A stretch of 64,000 nt of DNA from a bacterium. GTDB lineage: Bacteria; Deinococcota; Deinococci; Deinococcales; Deinococcaceae. The position numbers and the translations under genes are program-made. Of this stretch, positions 41,286 to 52,700 are shown one piece after another. Position 1 is the first letter of the stretch, and each line of letters starts with the position of its first letter. Location: assembly GCA_021810505.1 (NCBI GenBank), contig JAJZIR010000003.1:76279-140278 (forward strand). The letters run 5' to 3'. The notes under the pieces were generated by a model. The model saw only the letters and a list, made by a program, of their open reading frames with translations, made no database searches and had not been told where the DNA came from.

Positions 41286-43202
41286 GTGAGCGCGACCGCG
41301 AACGGCACCCGGATCAAACCCCCTCTCTCCAAGCTGCTGCTGCTCTCGGTAGCCGCGCTGGGGGTGGTCTTCGGCGACATCGGGACCAGCCCGATCTACA
41401 CTTTCAGCCTGACCCTGGACCCGGCTTACCACCTCTCGGTCGATCTCGCCCACGTGCTGGGGGTGCTGTCGCTGATCCTGTGGTCGCTGATCCTCACCGT
41501 GTCGGTCAAGTACCTGATCCTGGTGCTGCGCGCCGACAACCACGGCGAGGGGGGCATCCTGGCCCTGACCTCCTTGGTCACACCGCTGAACCCGGTCCGC
41601 CGCAGCGGGCTATGGCTGCTCCTGCTGCTGGGTATCTTCGGCGCCACGCTGCTATACGGCGATGGGGTGATCACCCCAGCCATCTCGGTGCTCAGCGCGG
41701 TGGAGGGGTTGCAGATCGTGAGCCCGAGCTTCACCCCTTACGTGCTGCCGATCACCGCGGTGATCCTGATCCTGCTGTTCGTAGCCCAGAGCCGGGGCAC
41801 CCAGCGGGTCGGCAATGCCTTCGGGCCGATCCTGATCGTCTGGTTCCTAGTGCTGGCCAGCTTGGGAGTGATCTGGATCCTCAAAAACCCGGTGGTCCTG
41901 GCCTCCTTCAACCCCTACTGGGCCCTGCGCTTCGTCCTCCATCAGGGCTTCACCGGTTTCGTGGTGCTCGGATCGGTCTTCCTGGCCGTGACCGGGGCCG
42001 AGGCGCTTTACGCCGACATCGGGCACTTCGGCAAGGGGCCGATCCGGATCAGCTGGTTCGCCTTGGTCTTCCCGGCGCTGCTGATCAACTACCTGGGACA
42101 GGGCGCCTTCGTCTTGGCCCATCCCAGAGGGATCGCCAATCCCTTCTTCGAGATGGCCCCAGCCTGGTCGCTGTTCCCCCTGGTGATCCTAGCCACCGTA
42201 GCCACCATCATCGCCTCGCAGGCGATCGTCTCCGGAGCCTTCTCGCTGACCGTACAGGCCATCCGGCTGGGCTACGCCCCCCGGCTGGAGGTGCGCCACA
42301 CCTCAGATGAGACCTACGGCCAGGTCTACGTCCCCACCATCAACTGGCTGATGATGCTGGCCTGCCTAGCCCTGGTGTTCATCTTTCGCAGCTCCGACCG
42401 GCTGGGTGCCGCCTACGGCGTGGCGATCACCACCACCATGGTGATCACCACCGTGATGCTGTACGTGGTGGCCAAACAGAGGTGGAAGTGGCCCCCCGCG
42501 CTGATCCTGCCGATCACCGCCGTCCTGGGGGTGGTCGACCTCACCTTTTTCCTGGCCAATATGCTCAAGATCGTCGATGGCGGTTGGGTCCCGTTGGTGC
42601 TGGCCCTGAGCATCTTCACCATGATGACCACCTGGAAGCGGGGCCGACGCCTGATCAGCCAGGGGATGCACGCCGCCAACTACCCCATCTCCGCCTTCAT
42701 CCGCGACCTGACCCTTCAAAAACCGCTCCACAGCCGGGTTCCCGGAACGGCGGTCTTCCTGCACAGCGACCCGGCCGGCACCCCGCCGGCACTGCTAGCC
42801 AACCTGCGCTGGAACAAGGTCTTGCACCAGACTGTGCTGCTGGTCAGCATCCTCACCGAGGAAGTACCCCGGATCGGCCTGGCCAAGCGGATCTCCGCCA
42901 AGAGCCTGGGGCAGGGCTTCTACCAGATCAGCCTGCACTACGGCTTCATGGAGACGGTGAACCTATCCGGCGACCTAGCCCAGCTGCACCTGAGCGGCGT
43001 CGAGCTCCGGCCCGAGGAGTTCATCTATCTCGTGGGCCGGGCCATGCCGACGCCCAGAAGTGGCAAGGCGGGGCTCCCGGGTATGTCCCGTTGGAGGGTC
43101 TCCCTGTTCATGGTCATGGCCAGGAACGTCCGCAGCGCCATGATCACCTACCGGCTGCCCCCCGACCGGGTCATCGAGCTGGGCACCCAGGTGGAGCTCT
43201 AG
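41286..43202 (+). CDS. kup: Kup-family potassium uptake protein
   Basis: A 638-residue K+/H+ symporter with about 12 membrane segments and a soluble C-terminal domain after residue 460. The family start is clear: LSVAALGVVFGDIGTSPIYTF, followed by NHGEGGILALTSL near 80 and FGATLLYGDGVITPAISVLS near 118. The Asp residues of GDIGTSP and the Glu in GEGG are implicated in transport in studied members. Start GTG 41286 follows AAGGAGA. Confidence 0.95.
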   Translation: MSATANGTRIKPPLSKLLLLSVAALGVVFGDIGTSPIYTFSLTLDPAYHLSVDLAHVLGVLSLILWSLILTVSVKYLILVLRADNHGEGGILALTSLVTPLNPVRRSGLWLLLLLGIFGATLLYGDGVITPAISVLSAVEGLQIVSPSFTPYVLPITAVILILLFVAQSRGTQRVGNAFGPILIVWFLVLASLGVIWILKNPVVLASFNPYWALRFVLHQGFTGFVVLGSVFLAVTGAEALYADIGHFGKGPIRISWFALVFPALLINYLGQGAFVLAHPRGIANPFFEMAPAWSLFPLVILATVATIIASQAIVSGAFSLTVQAIRLGYAPRLEVRHTSDETYGQVYVPTINWLMMLACLALVFIFRSSDRLGAAYGVAITTTMVITTVMLYVVAKQRWKWPPALILPITAVLGVVDLTFFLANMLKIVDGGWVPLVLALSIFTMMTTWKRGRRLISQGMHAANYPISAFIRDLTLQKPLHSRVPGTAVFLHSDPAGTPPALLANLRWNKVLHQTVLLVSILTEEVPRIGLAKRISAKSLGQGFYQISLHYGFMETVNLSGDLAQLHLSGVELRPEEFIYLVGRAMPTPRSGKAGLPGMSRWRVSLFMVMARNVRSAMITYRLPPDRVIELGTQVEL

Positions 43203-43272
43203 TGCCGGGAACCCGCACTTGGAAAAAATTTCTGTCCTCCGCCCGCACCGCTACCAGCTACCCCGGGGCCAA

Positions 43273-43320
43273 CCGGGTCTCCCCGACCCGGCGAGGCCGG
43301 CAGCCCGCCCGCTGGGCTGC
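43273..43320. terminator. Two adjacent hairpins in the kup/VOC convergent gap
   Basis: CCGGGTC and GACCCGG (43273-43291, five-base loop) are followed by GCAGCCC and GGGCTGC (about 43300-43320, seven-base loop). They stand between two convergent genes. Neither has a T-run. Confidence 0.45.
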
Positions 43321-43326
43321 AGCGCC

Positions 43327-43833
43327 CTAGTCGCCGCTCGAGCGGCGCAGCAGCTCGAGGAACTGGGGGTCGGCTCGGTCCGGCGGCCGGGCAGCGGTGA
43401 AGATGATGACGTTGCCGTCAGGATCGGTGATGGTCAGGTCGCGGGTGTTCCAGGTCGTGTCCGTGGGACCGCTCACCCGGCCCGCGCCGTGGTTCCTGGC
43501 CCGAGCGGCCAGCTCGTCGAGCTCGCCTTCGACTGCAGCGAAGCTCAAGGTGCACCCAGGCGTACCAGCAGCGGCGCTGACCGGCCGCGCCGCTGGGCGG
43601 ACCAAGAGATCCTGGAACTGCCAGCGGCGCAGGTGCACCAGCCGAGGGCCGTCCGGGCCGGGCATCGCGAATAATTGAATGAAGCCCAACCCATCTGTAT
43701 ACCAAGACGCCGTGGCGCCGATATCCGCGACCAGCAGCGTCGCGAACATCGGCATGCCGTAAATCGCTCGGCTGACCGGCGGGGCCGAGACGCCGCGGCC
43801 CGGAGCGGGAACTGGAGAGGGAATATCAGCCAT
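43327..43833 (-). CDS. VOC-family protein (glyoxalase/bleomycin-resistance type)
   Basis: A 168-residue single-module VOC protein: VADIGATASWYTDGLGFIQLF near residue 36, a central LSFAAVEGELDELAARA and the C-terminal LTITDPDGNVIIF near 135. A metal-ligand Glu is not obvious at the end of the last strand (VIIFTAA), so catalytic function is doubtful and a binding role is possible. Start ATG 43833 has a leaderless-type TAGCAT box six bases upstream. Confidence 0.82.
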   Translation of the reverse strand: MADIPSPVPAPGRGVSAPPVSRAIYGMPMFATLLVADIGATASWYTDGLGFIQLFAMPGPDGPRLVHLRRWQFQDLLVRPAARPVSAAAGTPGCTLSFAAVEGELDELAARARNHGAGRVSGPTDTTWNTRDLTITDPDGNVIIFTAARPPDRADPQFLELLRRSSGD

Positions 43834-43839
43834 GGGCCG

Positions 43840-43845
43840 ATGCTA
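43840..43845 (-). promoter_or_regulatory. Leaderless -10 box of the VOC gene
   Basis: TAGCAT on the minus strand, six bases before ATG 43833; no ribosome binding site. Confidence 0.55.
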
Positions 43846-43959
43846 GACCCTCACGCTGCGGGAGAGTCAAGCGCCGCCGAGCAGCGGCTGGGGCGACCGG
43901 GCGAGCCGGCGCGGGCTTCAGAGCGCCCTAAGGCCGCGCAGCACCTTCAGCGTCACCGA

Positions 43960-44661
43960 CTACTGACAGAGGTGCGCAGGGGTCGGCTCCGCGGAGCTCG
44001 GAAACGCTGGAGGGCCGCGGCGCCTGCGCGAGTAGCCGAGCGCCTCAAGAAGTAGCGAGCGGTGCGGCGGGCAGCAAGTGGCTAGGGGGGAGTTGCCTAT
44101 TCTGGGCGGCGTCCTGCAAAGCGAAGAGCTCAGTTGAGGTCTACAGCGCCCCCCATTGGCCTGGGCCAGCAGGGTAGCTGAGCGGGTGAAGCCCGGACCG
44201 CTGGTGAAGACTGCGGCGCCCCCAGCCCGGTAGTAGGCCTTGGAGGCCACCACCTCCTGGACCGCTTTGTTGCCGACGTTGCCCGGATAGTGTTTGACCT
44301 GGATGGCGAGCCGGACCCCTTGAGGCCCCACAGCGATGACGTCAGCGCCTTGGTCTCCGGGGTAGCGGGCCACTTCGGCGCGCCAACCCACCTGAGCACT
44401 CAACACCCCATCGACCAAGTTCTCCAGCTGCTTGGGGCTCAGGGACCTGAGATCACGCAACCGCAACAGGGCTACGCGGCGGCGCTGCTGCGCAGCTAGG
44501 TAGAAGTAGAGCAGGGTAGCCGCCAAAGCGGCGGCGATAGCTGGCCCTAGGCCCAGGTTGTCAGCCGAGATCGTAAAGAGGACGATCAAGAGGAAGACGC
44601 CGATGCTCCCGGCCGAGACATCAGCTGGGTTCTTCCGCCTGCTAGAGCGGCGTCTGGCCAC
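43960..44661 (-). CDS. Membrane-anchored Mrr-like restriction endonuclease domain protein, C-terminus possibly frameshifted
   Basis: A 233-residue reading frame with two N-terminal membrane segments (IGVFLLIVLFTISADNLGLG, IAAALAATLLYFYLAA) followed by an Mrr_cat nuclease domain: LSPKQLENLVDGVL near residue 72, the catalytic core DQGADVIAVGPQGVRLAIQVKHY (Asp, then Gln-x-Lys) near 104-127, and VASKAYYRAGGAAVFTSG near 138. The last 65 residues, after ANGG, look non-coding and basic. A one-base shift in the G6 run at that point would give ANGGAVDLN and a stop, closer to the family's usual end. Thus the true protein may be about 170 residues. Confidence 0.75.
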   Translation of the reverse strand: MARRRSSRRKNPADVSAGSIGVFLLIVLFTISADNLGLGPAIAAALAATLLYFYLAAQQRRRVALLRLRDLRSLSPKQLENLVDGVLSAQVGWRAEVARYPGDQGADVIAVGPQGVRLAIQVKHYPGNVGNKAVQEVVASKAYYRAGGAAVFTSGPGFTRSATLLAQANGGRCRPQLSSSLCRTPPRIGNSPLATCCPPHRSLLLEALGYSRRRRGPPAFPSSAEPTPAHLCQ

Positions 44662-45258
44662 GGGTCAGCTTACCGGATCCAGGGGGGAGTTCCCAAGATC
44701 CACAGGAAATAAGGGCGCGCCCGAGCCCTTATACCGTGAAGCGTCTGTCGGCGGCCCAGCGAGCGGGCAGAGCCGACGGCACATCGTAGGGGGGCAAACC
44801 CCGATATATGGTAAGCGGTCTCCAGATGCGCTCGGCGCCGCCTGAAGTAGCCGAGCACAGAGCGGGGCGCGGGGTCCGCGCGCGCAACGCCGATCGGCAC
44901 CCTCTACCGATTGGCCCAGGCACAGCGCTTCAAATAATTGTTGAGCGCTCGGTCTCCACGAGCGCAGTCTCCCCCAGGTATCTTCCGGCAGGTGGCGGAC
45001 CTACGGCTCCGCTGAGCAGGAGCGGGTAGCCCGCGGAGCCGCGGGCAGGTTGCACGGCGCTGCCCTTCCCTGCCCTAAACCCGTCGGCGGCACAGCCGAG
45101 CGCTGCCCAATCGGAGCCGAGCGGTGGCTGGGCAGATGTCCCGGCCAATGGCTGCATGTTGGGTTACAATTACGACAGAGCTGGGAGCGGTCTGAGGCCA
45201 GAGACCCGGGGATAAAAGCGGGGTAGGTTGGGATTAGACGTCGCGCGCGGAGGTGCCC
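44662..45258. other. 597-bp intergenic region with several inverted repeats, no gene seen
   Basis: No credible protein or tRNA gene. Inverted repeats: ATAAGGGC/GCCCTTAT at 44709-44732; AGCGCT arms at 44924-44949 around an AT-rich centre; GCGCTC/GAGCGC at 44945-44965; GGCTCCGC/GCGGAGCC at about 45006-45040. TACAAT at 45165-45170 is a possible -10 box for the cytochrome b operon, giving a leader of about 80 bases. Confidence 0.5.
44667..44672 (-). promoter_or_regulatory. Leaderless -10 candidate of the Mrr-like gene
   Basis: TAAGCT on the minus strand lies five bases before GTG 44661; there is no ribosome binding site. Confidence 0.45.
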
Positions 45259-46131
45259 ATGGCACAGGGATTCGTCAGTCAGAGCGGACAGGGCTTGATC
45301 AACCTGAACCACCCGGACCACTACTTCCACTGGGGGTTCCTCCTGATCTCGCTGGCCAATCTGGTGGTCATCGCGATCATGTTGGCGCTGTTCATCCTGG
45401 CCATCGCCCTACCCTTCCTGCCCTCGACCAGCCTGCCCAACCGCGAGAAGGACCAGGGAGACCACCAAGAGGACGCAGCAGCGGGATCCACCTGGACCGG
45501 ACGGCTGCGCCGCTTCGGCTTGCGCTACCTGCCACCCAACAAGCTGCTCCCGGACACCCAACCCGCCTACGTGGCCTCCTGGGTCTACGTTTTCGGGGTC
45601 TTGACCATCGGCGGGCTGGTGATGGTGATCGTCACCGGGCTGCTCCTGGCCATCGCCGGCCCAGCCTGGTGGCACTTCAGCCCGCTGGGCCGCTTCATCA
45701 ACTCCATGCACCTGTGGAGCGTGGAGCTGTTCATGGGCTTCATGGCCATTCACCTGTGGGGCAAGTACTGGATGTCGGCCTGGCGCGGCAAGCGCCAGCT
45801 GACCTGGATCACCGGGGTACTGGCCTTTCTGGTGGCCATCTTTGAAGCCTTCACCGGGTACCTGTCCCAGACCAACTTCGACTCCCAGTGGATCGCCTTC
45901 GAGTCTAAGGACGCCTTCAACGCCGGGGGAATCGGGGCATTCATCAACCCCATGAACTTCGGCCAGGCCCTGATGCTGCACATCTCGCTGCTGCCGCTGG
46001 TCCTAATCGTCATCGCCGGCCTGCACGTGTTGCTGGTGCGGATCCGCGGCGTAGTGCCGCCGGCCGAAGCTGGGCCGCAGGACCTGCTCGGAGAGGACCA
46101 GGGCGCCATGGATCCGGAGGTGGGGCAGTGA
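45259..46131 (+). CDS. Cytochrome b (b6-type, N-terminal domain only)
   Basis: The diheme quinol-oxidising subunit of a bc-type complex. The 290-residue protein has an extra N-terminal membrane helix and hydrophilic loop (residues 1-90), then four core helices. The four heme-ligand His are His151 and His165 (NSMHLWSVELF, MAIHLW) and His241 and His256 (LMLHISLL, AGLHVLLVR). The C-terminal domain (subunit IV part with the PEWY motif) is absent, and the next gene does not obviously supply it. Start ATG 45259 follows GGAGGT. The Rieske partner is probably the protein at 39555. Confidence 0.9.
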   Translation: MAQGFVSQSGQGLINLNHPDHYFHWGFLLISLANLVVIAIMLALFILAIALPFLPSTSLPNREKDQGDHQEDAAAGSTWTGRLRRFGLRYLPPNKLLPDTQPAYVASWVYVFGVLTIGGLVMVIVTGLLLAIAGPAWWHFSPLGRFINSMHLWSVELFMGFMAIHLWGKYWMSAWRGKRQLTWITGVLAFLVAIFEAFTGYLSQTNFDSQWIAFESKDAFNAGGIGAFINPMNFGQALMLHISLLPLVLIVIAGLHVLLVRIRGVVPPAEAGPQDLLGEDQGAMDPEVGQ

Positions 46132-47141
46132 AGGGGCAGCTATCCGGCCGGGAGCGCAGCCAGCTGGAAGCGGTGCACTGGCGGGGGCCGCTGCGCCACT
46201 ACGACATCCTCAAGGAAGCCACCATCGCGGTGGGCATCGTCCTGGTCCTGGTCTTGCTGCTGTCTTGGGTCTTCTCCTCGCCGGACCAGCCGCCGGTCAC
46301 CCTGCGGCAGTGGGCCCAAGCCCAGCCCACCGGCTTCAGCCAGACAGCCCTCTCCGAGCTGGCTGGCACCAGCGACTCCGCCCAGTACGGCCCGCCCTAC
46401 AACAGCGGGAGTCAGGAGACCCAGTCCCTGGGGCCCATCTCCCCGGAGCGGCTGTTCGGGGTGAGAATCCCGGTCAATTCAGCTCAGGCTTTCGTCCTCA
46501 GGCCGCTAGCGAGCCTGCCGGCCACCCCCAAGCTGCGAGCCGCTCTGCGCAGCTGGGCCGCCGCCAGCCGGGCCCAGCGCCGGCGCTGGGTCGCAGCCGA
46601 GCAGCGGGCCCTGAGCGGGCGCCGGCTGGCCAGCGCGCTCCCCCGCAGCGCGCCCGGCGCCGGCCCGCTACCCGAACTGCTCGGGCAGCTGCTGAGCATG
46701 GCCCGTTCCGGAGCTTTGGACGCCCAGCTGGTGGCCCAAGGGAATTTCTACACCACCAACTACACCAAGCCGCTGCTGTTCCTAGGGGACTCCTGGAAAG
46801 CCCAGAAGAGCAAGAGCTACTGGGGGGAGTTGGTCACCGCCGGCCACCTGCGCAGCTCGCAGTGGGGGGTGATGAACGAGACCGGCTCCTGGCCCGGGCA
46901 GCCCTGGTTGTGGCTCTACACCATGTGGTACCAGCTGCCGACCAACGCGCCGCTGTCGACTTCCCCTAACGGCGACATCGCGGTCCTGGCCATCATGTCG
47001 GTGCTCAGCTTGGCGCTCTTGCTGGTACCGTTCATCCCGGTCCTGCGCGATCTGCCGCGCTGGATCCCGCTGCACCGCTGGATCTGGAGGCGTTACTACC
47101 GGCAAGCCAAGGCCGAGGCCGGGGGGCGTGGGTCGCGCTAG
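46128..47141 (+). CDS. Membrane protein of the cytochrome b operon, function unknown
   Basis: A 337-residue protein starting in a GTGA overlap with cytochrome b. It has an N-terminal membrane segment ([20 protein letters not shown]), a long extracytoplasmic part (about residues 50-275) without CxxCH or metal motifs, and a C-terminal segment ([29 protein letters not shown]) followed by a basic tail. The C-terminal [19 protein letters not shown] recalls the end of subunit IV-like proteins, but the PEWY quinone-site motif is missing. It is most likely an accessory subunit of the bc complex; I cannot assign a family. Confidence 0.7.
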   Translation: MKGQLSGRERSQLEAVHWRGPLRHYDILKEATIAVGIVLVLVLLLSWVFSSPDQPPVTLRQWAQAQPTGFSQTALSELAGTSDSAQYGPPYNSGSQETQSLGPISPERLFGVRIPVNSAQAFVLRPLASLPATPKLRAALRSWAAASRAQRRRWVAAEQRALSGRRLASALPRSAPGAGPLPELLGQLLSMARSGALDAQLVAQGNFYTTNYTKPLLFLGDSWKAQKSKSYWGELVTAGHLRSSQWGVMNETGSWPGQPWLWLYTMWYQLPTNAPLSTSPNGDIAVLAIMSVLSLALLLVPFIPVLRDLPRWIPLHRWIWRRYYRQAKAEAGGRGSR

Positions 47142-47148
47142 CGCGACC
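47131..47148. promoter_or_regulatory. Perfect 18-bp palindrome just upstream of the glgX -10 box
   Basis: GGTCGCGCTAGCGCGACC is self-complementary. It contains the stop codon of the preceding gene and ends six bases before TATACT, covering the -35 region. It could be an operator or a weak terminator; no T-run follows. Confidence 0.5.
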
Positions 47149-47154
47149 TTAGGG

Positions 47155-47160
47155 TATACT
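47155..47160 (+). promoter_or_regulatory. -10 box upstream of glgX
   Basis: TATACT is seven bases before GTG 47168, the leaderless spacing seen elsewhere in the window. That GTG opens a 25-codon frame, not glgX. Confidence 0.55.
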
Positions 47161-47167
47161 CCCTGGC

Positions 47168-47235
47168 GTGATTTCAGAAACGTATCGGCGCGGGGCTGCG
47201 CCCCGCCAGAGGTGCTCTCCGGCCAGGAGCGCGCC

Positions 47236-47245
<10 letters not shown>
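47168..47245 (+). other. Candidate leaderless upstream ORF (25 codons) overlapping the glgX start
   Basis: GTG 47168 opens [20 protein letters not shown] and ends at TGA 47243-47245, ten bases across the glgX start in another frame. A GC hairpin (about 47187-47208) lies inside. Ribosomes ending here could re-start on glgX GTG 47236, which has its own AGGAG. Confidence 0.35.
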
Positions 47246-49340
<2,095 letters not shown>

Positions 49341-49344
<4 letters not shown>

Positions 49345-52300
49345 TCCGCAGAGACAGCCAGCTGGCCGGTGGGAGCGCTGTGCCGACGTTCGAACAGATA
49401 GAAAGCCGCCGGCACCACGAAAAAGGTCAGGATGGCCGAGAGCAGGATACCGCCCAGCATGACCACGCCGATCCCGGAACCGAAACTCGCTCCCCCGCCC
49501 GAAGACAGGATCAGGGGGAAGCTGATCACCAAGACGGTCAGGGTGGTCATCACGATCGGGCGGAAGCGCAGCCTGGCTGCCTCCAACAGGGCTTCCCGCA
49601 GCGGCGCCACCTGCTGGAGTTCGACCACGAAGTCCAGGTACAAGATGGCGTTCTTGGCCGAGAGGCCGATCAGCAAGAGCATCCCCAGGACGCCGAAGAC
49701 GTCTAGGCTACCGCTGATGGCGTAGACGAACCACAGAGCGCCGACGATGGCCAGCGGCACCGGCAGCAGCAGGTAGAGGGGGTAGCGGAAGGAGTTGAAC
49801 TGCGCCCCCATGACCAGGTAGACCAAGAACACCGCCAGCAGGAAGGCGATGGGACCGGAGCTGCTCAGCTGCCCGGCCAGAGCCGCCGCACCGAAGCTGC
49901 TGCCCGAGCCGATGGTGATACCTCCAGCCAGCAGGCCCGACTTCTGCAGGGCGCTGTCGACTTCCTTCTGGAAGACCAGGGCGGGGGTGTTGGGGTTGAC
50001 CAGGTTGACCGAGAAGCTGGCGGTGTACTGCTGGTCGTAGCGGCTGATGGTGCTGGGAACCTGCTGCAAGACGATGCTGCCCAGCTGGCCGACCTGCAGG
50101 TTGCTCTTTAGGGCCGGCGAGTAGACGGGGAGGGTGAGCAGCGACTGGCTGCTGGACAGCTGGGTGGGGTCGGCCATGACCTGGATCGGGTAGCTCTCGC
50201 CGCCGATCTGGACGTTGCCGGCCTGGGTCCCGCCCACGTAGGTAGCGATGTCGGCGATGACCTGGCTGGGGGTAAGACCGGTCCCGGCCAGGCTGGTGGG
50301 GTTGGCGACGAAGTTGTTCTCCACCTGGGCGTTGGACAGGCTGGAGTCGGCGCTGAGGACCCCAGGGATGTTCTTGATGGTCTGCAGGATGGCGCTGTTG
50401 CGCTGCTCCAAAATACTCAGGTTGGGCGAGCTCAGGCTGACCGACAGGGAGGAGCCTCCACCCCGGAAACCGCCGCCGGCGCTGATGAACACGTTGGCCG
50501 AAGGGTAAGCGGATACGTAACCCCGTACCACCGCGTTGTAGCGGGGAATCAAGCTGAACACGCTGGGCCTAGTGCCCACCGGGGTGAGCTGAACCTGCAT
50601 CTGGGCGATATTGGATCCCGAAGAGAAGATCCCGTTCCCGCCGATAGTGGTCTGGACCGTCTTCACCGGCTTCTGGGAGAGCAGGAAATGCTCGATCTTG
50701 ACCGCCACCGCGTTGGTGGCGTCGACAGGGGTTCCGGGGGGCATGCGCAGGTTGACCTGGATATTGCTGTTGTCGCTCTGGGGGACGAAGTTGAAGGGGA
50801 GCTTGGGGCCCAGGTAAACCAGGGTGAACACGAACAGCGCCGCCGAGAGCACCAAGATCCAGCCGCTGCCCGGTAGCACCCGGGCCAGCAGCCGCACGTA
50901 GCCCTCGCGGATCCAGACCAAGGTGCCGTTGACGGCGGCGTGCAGGTTGTTGGTCAGCGCTTCCAAGAGGCCCAGCAGGGCCAGAGCCAGGTAGTGCAGG
51001 GCGGCTAAGGCCAAGGGGTAGAGCAGGATCCCGAGGATCCAGATGGGGTGGTGGGCCCGCAGGGAAACTACCACCAAGATCAGCGCCGAGATCACCAGCA
51101 CGATCAGTCCCCAGGTGCTGCGCCAGGCCCGCAGAGCCCAGCGCAAGCTGCCCGGGCGGATCAGGAAGCGGCCCAGGCTGCGCCAAGTCCTGGGCTGAGC
51201 GTCCGGGGTGTAGGCCATGCGCACGGTCAGGAACAGCAGGGCCTCCATCCAGGAGAAGAACACTGCGGCGGCTAAGCCCAGGGCGAACTCCTCGAAGAAG
51301 TGGCCGATGGTACCGCCGATGAAGCTGACCGGAACGAGCACCGAGAGCAGCGACAGGGAGGCCGCCGCCACCGCGCCGAAGACCTCGCTGGCCCCGCGCA
51401 GCACCGCCTCCTTGCGCGCAAAGCCCATGGCCCGGTAGCGCTCTACATTCTCGGCCACCACGATGGAGTCGTCCACGACGATACCGATGGCCACGATCAT
51501 GGCCAGCAGCGAGACTTGGTTGAAGGTGAAGCCCAGCAGGCCGAACAGCACCGGCACCGCCGAGAGGGCGATGGGGATAGCCAGGATCACCGCGAAGGCG
51601 GTATTGACCCGACCCAGGAAGACCAAGACCACGAAAGCGACCACCAGGGCGGTGATCAAGAGCTCCCGGAAGGTATCGTTCACCGCCTGGCTGATCGGCT
51701 TGGTGGTGTCGTTGCTGTAGGTGACGCCGTAGCCAGCCGGCAGGTGGATCCTGGACATGAAAGCCCGCACCGCTTGGGCCACCGCCACCTCGTTGCTGGT
51801 GGCGGTCTGTTGGATGGAGACCAACACCACCGGCTGGCCGTTGACCCGGGTGATGGTGGAGACCGGGTTGGTATCCCGCACCGTCCCCAGCTGACCCACC
51901 GTCAGGCCGCTCGAAGGGTTGACCAGCACCGCGGAGACCTGGCTCAGCTGGGAGGGCTGGTCCTGGGCCGAGAAGCTCAGGGTGGTGCCGTTGGTCACCA
52001 CGCTGCCGATGGACTGATCCACCGAGCTGGCGTCGATGGCGCTCACCACCTGGGAGGGGGTGACGTCGTAGTAGGCCAGTTTGGACGGGTCGAGCAGCAC
52101 CTCGAAGGTTCGGCTGGGCCCACCGTTCAGCTGGACGTTGGCCACGCCGCTCACCCGCTCCAACTCGGGGGTCAGGGTGTTCAGGGCGTAGTTGTAGACC
52201 TGGGCCATGCTGGCCCCGCCGCCACGGATCCCGAACTCCAAGATGGGTCGGGCGTTGGGGTTGAAGGTGCGGACCACCGGGGTATTGGCGCCGCTGGGCA

Positions 52301-52700
52301 GCCGGGCAGCTACCTGGGCCACCTGGGTGGCCACCTGGTTGGCGTCGCTGGTCTGGCTGGTGTTGGAGGCGAAGTTGAGGATCACCCGGCTCAGGCCGGT
52401 CGAGCTGTTGGAGTTGATGTCGGTGATGCCGGCCAAGGTGGCCACCGCGTTCTCGATCTGCTGGGTGACCTGCAAATCCATGACGCTGGGCGAGGCGCCC
52501 GGGTAGCTGGTCACCACCGCCACTACCGGGATCTGCAAAGTCGGCAACAGGTTCACGCCCAGGCCGAAGGTGGAGACCAGACCGAAGACCACCACGGCCA
52601 GGAAGATGCCGGTGGCGAAGACGTAGCGGGTCACCGAAAATTTGACCGCCGGGTTGATGGTCTCGAACAGCTTGCTCTCCCACTCACGCAACGACTTCAT
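49341..52700 (-). CDS. RND-family multidrug efflux transporter (AcrB/HAE1-like)
   Basis: A 1,119-residue inner-membrane proton-driven pump. It has the two large periplasmic loops and about 12 membrane helices. Proton-relay residues are visible: the Asp pair in [17 protein letters not shown] near residue 410 and the Lys in [13 protein letters not shown] near 1040. It is longer than AcrB because of an insertion of about 70 residues with additional hydrophobic segments around 510-600 ([32 protein letters not shown]). Its stop overlaps the glgX stop region. ATG 52700 overlaps the adaptor stop in an ATGA. Confidence 0.93.

Noticed and set aside
44662..45258. tRNA or riboswitch in the long intergenic region
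   Set aside because: I could not build a cloverleaf or recognise a known riboswitch core; only simple hairpins are visible.
46128..47141. Assignment of the cytochrome b partner as subunit IV
   Set aside because: Only two membrane segments and no PEWY motif; similarity is limited to a basic tail after the last helix.
47128..47235. Earlier start of glgX at GTG 47128
   Set aside because: It would run through a palindrome and a -10 box and add residues unlike the family; GTG 47236 has AGGAG and matches the usual N-terminus.
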